A stretch of 64,000 bases of DNA from positions 124,001-188,000 of the forward strand of contig JBBELK010000542.1 in assembly GCA_037783545.1 (NCBI GenBank). Direction: 5' to 3'. The notes under the pieces were generated by a model. That model saw only the letters and a list, made by a program, of their open reading frames with translations, made no database searches and was not told the origin of the DNA. The position numbers and the translations under genes were made by a program. This document shows positions 57,901 through 64,000 of the stretch, one piece after another. The DNA comes from Henricia sp. BOLD:AAB3569. Taxonomy: Eukaryota; Echinodermata; Asteroidea; Spinulosida; Echinasteridae. Every line of letters begins with the position of its first letter. Position 1 is the stretch's first letter.

Positions 57901-58382
57901 GTCGTTGTGGAAGCAATGTGCGTGCGCGTTGTGTGTGTCCATAGCGTGCGTAACGCGCAATGCTAAGGCTCCTATTGGTGAATTAAACCGCGTTACGCCC
58001 ACCAGAGACACACACAGCGCGCACGCACATCGCTTCCACAATGACTCAGCATTATTTGACTCCCAAAATGGCATATTTGCACGTGTTCGAAGGGGGTCAA
58101 TACTAATAAGTACACTGCCTGAATAAACTTATCTCACACAAGAATATATTCATTCAGTATAATTTCAATAGAATTTTCTTTAAATATATATATTTTTTGT
58201 CAGCACTAAATTTGTAATGGAGATTCGTCTGCAAATGATACAATGGGCCATTAAACATTGGTTGATTTTGACTGTTGCAGTGGTTGGTTTGGCATTGGTA
58301 GTAGCAGGCAGGGGACCGATGATCAGACAAGTGCTAACAGATCCAGACCCAAAGTGGAACCAGCTACATCGCTACCAATCAG
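48921..58382 (+). CDS. RAB3GAP2: Rab3 GTPase-activating protein non-catalytic subunit (N-terminal part)
   Basis: With RAB3GAP1 this protein forms the Rab3 GAP and also the Rab18 exchange factor at the ER. Ten exons: 48921-49020 (ATG), 50471-50517, 51441-51567, 52916-52997, 54286-54409, 55385-55586, 55900-55998, 57057-57205, 57688-57767, 58281-58382. All phases agree and they give about 370 residues. Matching blocks include [72 protein letters not shown] and [12 protein letters not shown], against human [20 protein letters not shown] and so on. This is the N-terminal WD-like (Rab3-GAP regulatory) domain. The last exon is in phase 2 and its continuation (human FGLPDSRRHGE) was not found before 64000, so the remaining ~1,000 residues lie outside. 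The first ATG in frame is used. Confidence 0.96.
51250..51386. mobile_element. 137-bp MITE with TTA target duplication in RAB3GAP2 intron 2
   Basis: The left end GGCTGGATCCGAATTAGTGG and the complement of the right end GGCTGGATCCGAATTAGTGG are identical over 20 bp. The match continues with small changes through repeated GGCTGTGGCT units. TTA flanks both ends (51247-51249, 51387-51389). Confidence 0.8.
51657..52071. mobile_element. Head-to-head tRNA-SINE pair flanked by a 15-bp duplication
   Basis: The left part, on the minus strand, has a tRNA-like head at 51781-51852 (A-box GCTCAATTGGTAGG, B-box GGTTTGAATCC) and a body with GTTTTTCACTGCATCC. The right part repeats CGAATCCCGGTGGAGCC and GTTTTTCACTGCATCC on the plus strand (51995-52060). 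AGTTATTATTTTGTA occurs at 51642-51656 and 52072-52086. The flanking duplication shows the whole inverted unit arrived, or was rearranged, in one insertion. The tRNA-like head has two mismatched T-stem pairs and is not a functional tRNA. Confidence 0.7.
52130..52785. mobile_element. MITE family P, copy 2, with complete palindrome
   Basis: A 165-bp palindrome (AATATTGACTG at about 52130 to CAGTCAATATT near 52290) is followed by a TIR element. Its ends read TATATACCGAATGTGTAGAT and, as complement of the right end, TATATACCTCATGCGTAGAT, both continuing TGTCATCTG and TTGGTTAAAAGT. It lies in RAB3GAP2 intron 3. It provides the SINE-free reference for 23271-24090. Confidence 0.75.
53525..54165. mobile_element. 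Two MITE family Q copies in inverted, overlapping arrangement
   Basis: Copy 2 spans about 53525-53812 and copy 3 about 53795-54165. Both contain ATATCCGCCATAGCTGGGGG or its complement, the ACAAATGCAACTTCAGC block and GC-rich CACGCGAAG/CGTGCACGC units. Ends resemble ACCAATCCGGTAACTAAGGT. They lie in RAB3GAP2 intron 4, upstream of the exon at 54286. Confidence 0.65.
55230..55345 (+). mobile_element. SINE family S tail fragment
   Basis: It contains AAGTTTTTCTCAGTGTTTC, AGTGCTAATCAA and GGGTAAGAGCAAAACAAGCCC, matching in order the body and tail of the SINE at 56100-56330 and the fragment at 56882-56960. Confidence 0.5.
56100..56460 (-). mobile_element. tRNA-derived SINE family S, minus orientation, plus a second partial copy
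   Basis: On the minus strand a tRNA-like head lies at about 56256-56322: GTCGAGTGGTTAAGACGTCT as A-box region and GGGTTCAAGTCCCACC as B-box region. The body continues leftward through CTCGGGGAAGCACTGAGTAT. The acceptor stem does not pair, so it is not a tRNA gene. A second minus-strand body/tail piece follows at about 56378-56468, with GGGTTTGCCCTCCCCGACG and TTAGCACTGTATACTC. Confidence 0.65.
56470..56874. mobile_element. 405-bp MITE with GGCTGCGTTCGGG ends in RAB3GAP2 intron 7
   Basis: The left end GGCTGCGTTCGGGCTTGTAC and the complement of the right end GGCTGCGTTCGGGTGTACAG match over 13 bp. Internal blocks GAGTAATGCGTGCGC / GAGTAACAAC and ACTCGGGT / ACCCGAGT also pair. It sits exactly between two inverted pieces of SINE family S. 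No unambiguous target duplication. Confidence 0.65.
57262..57354. repeat. 93-bp palindrome in RAB3GAP2 intron 8
   Basis: ACAACTAACAATGGAAATTG on the left pairs with CAATTTCCATTGTTAGTTG on the right, with a centre near ATTGTTAATAACAAT. The arms continue through TCACTATGA / TCATAGTGA. Confidence 0.75.
57876..58071. mobile_element. ~196-bp palindromic MITE in RAB3GAP2 intron 9
   Basis: CATTTTGGGAGTCAAATAAT pairs with ATTATTTGACTCCCAAAATG. Further in, GTTGTGGAAGCAATGTGCGT pairs with ACGCACATCGCTTCCACAAT. A diverged relative with GACTCCCAAAACAC lies at about 30765-30925 in an ANKEF1 intron. Confidence 0.7.
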
Positions 58383-58900
58383 GTAAGCACAAAATTGTTT
58401 TCCTTTCTTTTATTGTTAGTTTTTGTTTTCAAGATTTTATTTCTGTGCCAATCATGTCATTTGTTAAGCCGCTTTCAGGTCGACCTGTGATTCTCTTATG
58501 CCGCGACGGCATCAAGCAAAAAAGTAATGCTCAGGTCACAAAACTGAACAAATCGTGTAAGTATCGCTGAACAAGCGGAAACTCGACGCAAAATAATCGC
58601 AACCATTCTCATGTCACGCACGATGGCATGATTTTTCCACACGCTGATTAGCTCAAGAAATCTGGATGCGCCTGCATCTTGTTTTCTTCCATAGAACTTG
58701 GCTGTGACAATCGACATCACGTTGCAAAAGTTGCAAAATGTTCAACTCTTGCGATTGTTGATTTTTTTTAGCGCCGCCTGATGCCTGTTGTTGTAATGTC
58801 ATCGGAACTACAGTCAGGTCGCAAAACAATCGCCGAATGATTTTGATGCCGATGGGCGTAGCTTAAGCGCAGCTTAGTCATAAAAAGGCAGTCGCCACCT

Positions 58901-59145
58901 GGGGCCAATTTCATGGCGCTGCTAAGCACAACAATTTGCCTAGCACAGGATTTATTTGCTTTATTTTGCAAAAAATTGGGTTGGCTTCCAAAATTGTAAG
59001 TGATGTGTATTGAAAGGTATTCTCCTACTCTTGCGAAGAGCACAAGTTTACATGTAATTTTGGCTTTTAATCCATTTTATATTAAAGCAAACAAATCCTG
59101 TGCTAAGCAATTTTTTGTGCTTAGCAGCGCCATGAAATTGGCCCC
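58901..59145. mobile_element. 245-bp MITE with perfect GGGGCCAATTTCATGG ends
   Basis: GGGGCCAATTTCATGGCGCT continues on the left into GCTAAGCACAA. The complement of the right end is identical through GGGGCCAATTTCATGGCGCT and GCTAAGCACAA. Inside, AATTTGCCTAGCACAGGATT pairs with AATCCTGTGCTAAGCAATT. The target duplication is not clear. Confidence 0.75.
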
Positions 59146-59392
59146 TGTTCTGCGTCGTAGCAGGGTCGACCTGAGGGCGGCTTTATATGGAGTAGAGTAG
59201 TAGAAGATTTTTTGTAATGCATCAATTTTTTTTATGCATTTTTAAAAAAAAGGTTGATACATGTATTTCAAAGCTTGTCCAGGGCTTGTCCTACCTAGCA
59301 TCAACTAATGTATGCCAGATTTTAATCATAGAAATCAAATTAAAAATAACAGGTGAATGAAATGGCTCATTACGAGGCATTGCCAAAAGAAA

Positions 59393-59466
59393 CATTCATT
59401 AATTTGGATACATTCATTAATTTGGATACGTTCATTAATTTGGATACATTCATTAATTTGGATACA
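59393..59466. repeat. 18-bp tandem repeat, four units
   Basis: The unit is ACATTCATTAATTTGGAT, four nearly identical copies, one with a C-to-G-type change at 59430 (ACGTTC). Confidence 0.9.
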
Positions 59467-59680
59467 TTTAAAAAAAAGCCTATTAACCAATAGATTTTAC
59501 TGAAGCATCCCATTGATGGATTTAAGAAGTGCACTGTGTGTCTTACTGCTTAATGACTAGTGAATTTTCCTACTTGAGTACTTGGGCAGCAATTTGTCGG
59601 CCTTTTCAAGAAGTGGCGAATCCTTTTTAAAAAAACATTTTTTTAGCAATTTCTGTTTTTGGTATAATTTGACTTTATTT

Positions 59681-59793
59681 GGAGGGGGAGGGGGAGGGGG
59701 AGGGGGAGGGGGAGGGGGAGGGGGAGGGGGAGGGGGAGGGGGAGGGGGAGGGGGAGGGGGAGGGGGAGGGGGAGGGGGAGGGGGGGGGGGGGG
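59681..59793. repeat. (GGGGGA)n tract ending in poly-G
   Basis: About 17 units of GGGGGA followed by a run of about 14 G on the plus strand. Each unit offers a G5 tract, so G-quadruplex formation is likely on the sense strand of RAB3GAP2. Translation gives only poly-Gly. Confidence 0.95.
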
Positions 59794-60030
59794 CGAAAAA
59801 CAAAGGCAATGTACACAATAATTAGGTTTTAGGTAGGCACAAAAGTCTAATTTTTATTAATAAAAAGAAATGGGTTCTGCATTTTCGTCTAGGTTGTTTT
59901 GGTTTTTTTGGGCCTAATACTAGTACCTCTGAGTGACTGAAAAATTAAGTTCACTCTCTCAAAGTACAGTCATTTTGGTTTAAAATAGAGCCAAATCAAG
60001 TTGTTCAACCAACTTTTACGCTACCTGTAA

Positions 60031-60923
60031 TGCTACGTTTACACCATGTCCCCGGCAGTCCCGGCGCCCCGGTAGAGGAGCACAGGGGAGGCACCGGGGT
60101 GGACGTCGGGGAGCGTAGGGGACCGGGGTGGCAAAACGTGAATGACCGTAGCTCACCCTTGCCACCGGCCAGTGAGCAGCTCTGTCAAAAATTTTGCCCC
60201 GGCAGTCCCGGCACTAATGAGAATCGTCCTGGGCCGCAGTGGGACGGGGCTTCCTACACATGGCGTGACGGACCACAGTGTGCCTTGACTCACCGGGGTG
60301 GGGTGCCGGGGACCTCTGATCGCGGCCGGTGCCTCGCGCTCCGCCACGTTTGGAAGCCCGGCACCCCACGGTCTGCCAGGGCCCGTCACGGTAGTGGCCA
60401 CAGCATGGTGTGAATGCGGCCTGGTAAACTTCGGTGCGCCAAGGTGTGTGACGGTTATTGCTCACGGCCAGTTACGCCTCACTGCATCGCGCTCCAGGAC
60501 GAAGTGAAAATGAAGTTATAGAGCGCACTATTTACACCCACCGGGGCTCACCGGGAGACCACCGGGTGACCACCGGGGCGCAGGGCGCCGCAGCAGACCC
60601 TCGCACACCGTCGGGAACATATTGGGCCGGGACAACAAACGTGACACGAACGGGACGGACGTGAGGCACCGCATCAGAACTTAGCAGGCCGGCCTGGAAC
60701 GTGGACCCATCCGTAGTGGAACGGCGCTTGAAACGTAGCGCGCCGTCCGCCTCGCGGCCCGGAACCGGCACGGCGCGCCACGCTTTCCGTACCGGGACGT
60801 AACGCACCGTGGTAGAACGCAACACGCCAAAGTAATAAAAAGACAATAAAAGTTCCACGGCACGCTACGTTTTGGCCAAACCGTGGGCGCCGGGACTGCC
60901 GGGGACATGGTGTAAACGTAGCA
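60031..60923. mobile_element. 893-bp CpG-rich MITE with TAA target duplication
   Basis: Terminal inverted repeats of 40 bp start TGCTACGTTTACACCATGTC and continue into CCCGGCAGTCCCGGCGCCC at both ends, apparently without mismatch. TAA flanks both sides (60028-60030, 60924-60926). The interior is strongly GC- and CpG-rich in contrast to AT-rich neighbours. It has frames up to 127 codons but no recognisable domain. Confidence 0.85.
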
Positions 60924-62476
60924 TAACAAGCATGCTGAGGCTACAAACATAGTGTGCATTGCACGCCTCAAATTAAGAAGATTGAAAGCATCTACCAGTA
61001 CCTTTTATGTAAACAATTATTTTTATATTTTCATGTCAAAAATATATTTGATAAATAATATAGAAACTGTTGCAAACTGCTTTCCAACCGGCAGGATCTG
61101 AAATTGGAATATATATGTTCGCTGTCAAATAATGGCCTCACCTTCCAACGCTAACACAGTCATAGGCTACATACCATAGGCTATGTATTATTAATTTTAA
61201 GTATATTAATTAAGTATATTACAACCAACTCTACTAAATCAATTGAGGTGTTAATAAGGCACAAAACATTCAATTTTTGTATATAAAATTATCAAGTAAA
61301 ACCTGCTTTGTTTTTGTTGTTTACCGGTATGTTAATCTCCAGCATGTACATTAATCTTCAGTACATGTATAGTATGTGAAGTTTCTTTGCGTATAAACAG
61401 CTAGTATCGCCCAGTGATTGGTCAATTCCAAAATGGGCGGAGCTTACTGGATCGGTCTATTGGAATATACGCTCGCTGTAAAATTATGGCCTCACCTTTT
61501 GCTGTTTATCATTGTAGGTGTATGTTTCTACAACACGATTACAATGTGTATTCCGCCAAATGGAAAATATACGGAGTGTATGTTCATCATGCCTGTTTAG
61601 TCCTTGTAATTCAAATTACAAACATAAAAAATTAACTGCGTATGCGCAGTAGCGTGCTCCCTGTTGGTGTCAGCTGACCAATCAGTGCGCCACATTCTGA
61701 ACATGTCATTCCCACTGTCAACCTTATATAATATCGATAAGCGTACTCACGCCATTCTTGCGTTTTACTCTGATGAGTGCAAGTCGAAAAGCTTTAGCAT
61801 GTATCTGTCGTTACTTAATTCCGATTTTACAGTACCAAACACTTATCCTTTTCTCAAAGTGATGCGAGTCACGTTTACGCGTGAAAAGGCTCAATTCACC
61901 CTAAGCTGCTGCTGCTGCGCTACGCGTAGTGCGATGGATACATCACAAGTTTCTACGGATACATTTGGATACATTTGGATACATTTCTATGGTGCTGGGT
62001 TGGCTTTCCTCTATAGGGGTTACAAGAATCACAGAAGTGCCACGAACAGTTACAAATAACTAAATAAATGGCCCAAGCTAAAGGCCCAGACTTCTGCAAG
62101 AGGTGTGTAGCACAACTATAAACTTATGTACACAAGATGAGAAATGGAGGGATTTGGCGACCCAACTCGACTCGAGTCTCTTTTTGGTAAATGACTTGAC
62201 TCTACTTGCATAAAAAACTCCACTCGACTTGTCTATGGTAACTCTAGCTGCACCTTAATAAGTGTTACTTTTTTAAAAACATATTTAACAATCACTGTCC
62301 TGAAATGACTCGGAGATAAATTAACTCAACTCGGGCTTGACTCTACCTTCTTGATCCAGTGACTTGATTTGACTTGACTCAAGTCATATAAATAAATAAC
62401 TTGTTACAAGTCTGCCTTTTATGCTACTTCACTTGGAAATAAAGTAACAAGATGTTAAGTAAACATGGAGTCTATA

Positions 62477-62664
62477 CCGAGCAACAAAAGAAACGCAAAT
62501 TTTCAGTTTAATCAAATTTTGACATTGAAATATTCACATTTATAACAGCTTTTTTATGCATGACTGCATAAAGCTTCTGTGTGCTGAAAATTCCCACTCT
62601 CAGATTGACTGCTTTTTCAATCGAAAAGTGAAGAAACTTTTTGCGTTTTTTCGTTGTTGCTCGT
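62477..62664. mobile_element. 188-bp Tc1/mariner-type MITE with TA flanks
   Basis: The left end CCGAGCAACAAAAGAAACGC and the complement of the right end ACGAGCAACAACGAAAAAAC are diverged inverted repeats. TA lies outside each end (62475-62476 and 62665-62666). It is similar in layout to the element at 14045-14269. Confidence 0.65.
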
Positions 62665-62839
62665 TATACTTTTTTCAGTGCAGTTACATGTAAGTCAGAA
62701 ACTATTTTTAAATTGCCATAAAAGGCAGAAAAAATTGCAAGACGCTTCATGTGATGTACTCACATCAGTTATTATTTAAACAAGAATATATGACGAGATT
62801 AAGCCCTTTATGGCTTTACAATATTTAACCCAGTTAGTT

Positions 62840-64000
62840 TTACACACGTTGGAAAATTTTCACATTATGCACATCAGCAACTGCAAGATCCCCATCGGGA
62901 GTAAATGTGATTCCTAACGGGGAGGTGAGCCCTCGAACCACACAAGCAATGTGTTCTCCCTTAGGACCGAAGTGGTGAATCTCGCCCGTTTGTCCCTTCA
63001 ACGTGGCCCGAAGTGCCAGGTAGATATCCCCTGAAGTATCGCAGCATACCCCGGTTGGTTCGTAGGCTGGGTTTTCTTCCGTCAGGGTGTGGATGGAGAA
63101 AATCTCCTGGCCTTTAATGTTGGAAGCCATCAACAAGCGAGCTTGGAGATTCGTGTAGATGATGCTTTCCAAGTTTCCAATAGCCAGGTGTTTGCCGATC
63201 ATCTCTGCTGAGACGGTCGTAACGAGAGAACCATCTGACTTGTGCAGGGAGACTATCTTCTTACCCTTGTCGCCAATGGCAACCTGATTCTTGTAATCCA
63301 TGGCGATGCATCTCAGGTCTGTCTCGGGCTCCTCTTCGATGTTGTCGCTTTTGGGAGCTCTGGTCACCTTGGAGGGGGTAAACTTGAAGGCTAGCTTCCG
63401 CTGCTTGTTGAAAACCTTAATGCTGGGAGTGTCGACCACCATGAGTTGGTTGTCTGTCATCACGGCAACGTCGCAGGGTTTCTGGATATGGCCGTCCGGA
63501 TTGTTGTCGCCCACTCCTCGAATGCTGCTTTTAAACTTGCCATCAGAACCCAAGATGGTAACTCTTCCGTTGACTGGATCTGCCACTGCCAGATCACTGT
63601 TAGAGAATGCCGCAATTCCTCTGGCTTCCATGAACTCCCCGTCCTCCATTCCTCTCTTCCCAATCTCATTCTTCAGCTCCCACTTTTCCTCTAGAAGGAG
63701 CTTCCCAAAGGAACCGTCTTGACCCATGCTGCTCTCCTTGAAATCCACAAAGGACAGGCTGTGCTGAAGAACCGGAATGGGCTTCTTCACGACATCTTTA
63801 AGAGTGAACAACAGCTTGTGTTTCAAATCCAGGACTTCAAAGGGACTTCCCTGCATGAGGAAATCTTCCACAATGTCCAGGGTGTGCTTGGACCACTTGA
63901 GGCTCTCCACTAAGCCGGCTTGGAAAGCTGCAATTGTAGAAGACCGGTCTTCCTCAATGACTTTAACCTGCTGCTTTAACTCCAACTCATTCTGGCGGAT
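62840..64000 (-). CDS. TRIM-type protein, coiled coil plus NHL repeats (3' part, open at window edge)
   Basis: The frame is uninterrupted from the window edge (64000) to TAA at 62840-62842, 386 codons, without an intron. The visible N-terminal ~110 residues are helical and Lys/Glu-rich (ELELKQQVKVIEEDRSSTIA), typical of the coiled coil after a B-box. From about residue 130 a series of NHL/beta-propeller blades follows, e.g. ARGIAAFSNSDLAVADPVNG, PCDVAVMTDNQLMVVDT and GITFTPDGDLAVADVHNVKI, and it ends FQRV. TRIM-NHL proteins are usually E3 ubiquitin ligases or RNA-binding regulators; RING and B-box would be upstream, outside the window. It is not close enough for me to choose among TRIM2/3, TRIM56 or lineage-specific TRIMs. 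It lies antisense to, and possibly nested in, RAB3GAP2. Confidence 0.85.
   Translation of the reverse strand: MRQNELELKQQVKVIEEDRSSTIAAFQAGLVESLKWSKHTLDIVEDFLMQGSPFEVLDLKHKLLFTLKDVVKKPIPVLQHSLSFVDFKESSMGQDGSFGKLLLEEKWELKNEIGKRGMEDGEFMEARGIAAFSNSDLAVADPVNGRVTILGSDGKFKSSIRGVGDNNPDGHIQKPCDVAVMTDNQLMVVDTPSIKVFNKQRKLAFKFTPSKVTRAPKSDNIEEEPETDLRCIAMDYKNQVAIGDKGKKIVSLHKSDGSLVTTVSAEMIGKHLAIGNLESIIYTNLQARLLMASNIKGQEIFSIHTLTEENPAYEPTGVCCDTSGDIYLALRATLKGQTGEIHHFGPKGEHIACVVRGLTSPLGITFTPDGDLAVADVHNVKIFQRV

Larger units (their letters stand above)
58383..62839. other. Region between RAB3GAP2 exon 10 and the antisense TRIM gene
   Basis: If the assembly is right this is part of RAB3GAP2 intron 10. I see no further RAB3GAP2 exon. 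It holds MITEs, tandem repeats and a G-rich tract (listed). A short partial duplication also occurs: CAAATAATGGCCTCACC at about 61126 and AAAATTATGGCCTCACC at about 61481, each with GGAATATA upstream. GACTTGACTC-rich sequence fills 62160-62400. Confidence 0.6.

Noticed and set aside
58217-58570. Plus-strand frame starting MEIRLQM with a hydrophobic stretch
   Set aside because: The RAB3GAP2 exon at 58281-58382 lies in a different frame of the same bases and gives SGWFGIG...[13 protein letters not shown], which fits the family.
59582-59821. Open frame with a long poly-Gly stretch
   Set aside because: It is a translation of the (GGGGGA)n simple repeat.
60030-60413. 127-codon frame in the CpG-rich element
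   Set aside because: It begins in the terminal repeat and has GC-rich low-complexity composition; overlapping frames of similar length occur on both strands.

Overview
The window is nuclear DNA from an animal, probably a marine invertebrate. Conserved spliced genes have introns of about 0.3 to 3 kb with ordinary GT..AG borders. The space between exons is packed with short inverted-repeat elements (MITEs), tRNA-derived SINEs, foldback repeats, and TACATGTA- and TACCGGTA-rich simple sequence. The protein sequences resemble deuterostome orthologues. An echinoderm, acorn worm or lancelet is my best guess, but I cannot settle the lineage from sequence alone.

Five protein-coding loci can be supported. 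(1) 13085-17335 (+): the last three coding exons of menin (MEN1); the N-terminal exons are not visible in the first 13 kb. (2) 28169-36303 (-): a complete seven-exon ANKEF1-type gene (ankyrin repeats plus EF-hand), 786 codons. (3) 42810-47980 (-): a complete six-exon XRCC3 gene (RAD51 paralogue), 353 codons. (4) 48921-58382 (+): the first ten coding exons of RAB3GAP2, about 370 of an expected ~1,390 residues; the rest lies beyond the window. (5) 62840-64000 (-): the C-terminal part of an intronless TRIM-type protein (coiled coil plus NHL propeller), open at the window edge. In all spliced models the exon phases match at every junction and the reading frame closes. The genes have unrelated jobs (chromatin scaffold, probable ciliary/testis ankyrin protein, recombination repair, Rab regulation, TRIM-NHL protein) and do not form a pathway. 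XRCC3 and RAB3GAP2 are divergent, with 940 bp between their start codons, and probably share a promoter region.

Region by region: 1-13 kb holds repeats only, including a ~5.1 kb Helentron-like element nested in a foldback repeat and carrying nine CRE octamers. 17.3-28.2 kb is intergenic repeat, with a SINE inserted into a MITE and bounded by a clear 10-bp target duplication. 36.3-42.8 kb is intergenic, dominated by a 2.5 kb terminal-inverted-repeat element with arrays of TTAACCAAC. 48.4-48.8 kb is an inverted minisatellite inside the XRCC3/RAB3GAP2 promoter interval. 58.4-62.8 kb holds a G-rich repeat, a CpG-rich 893 bp MITE and others.

I did not find a new gene system. The most interesting content is the layered transposon structure. 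Several insertions can be read precisely because paralogous empty copies lie elsewhere in the window, and five unrelated-looking elements share the same TWA 3-bp target duplication, suggesting trans-mobilisation by a PIF/Harbinger-like transposase not encoded here.
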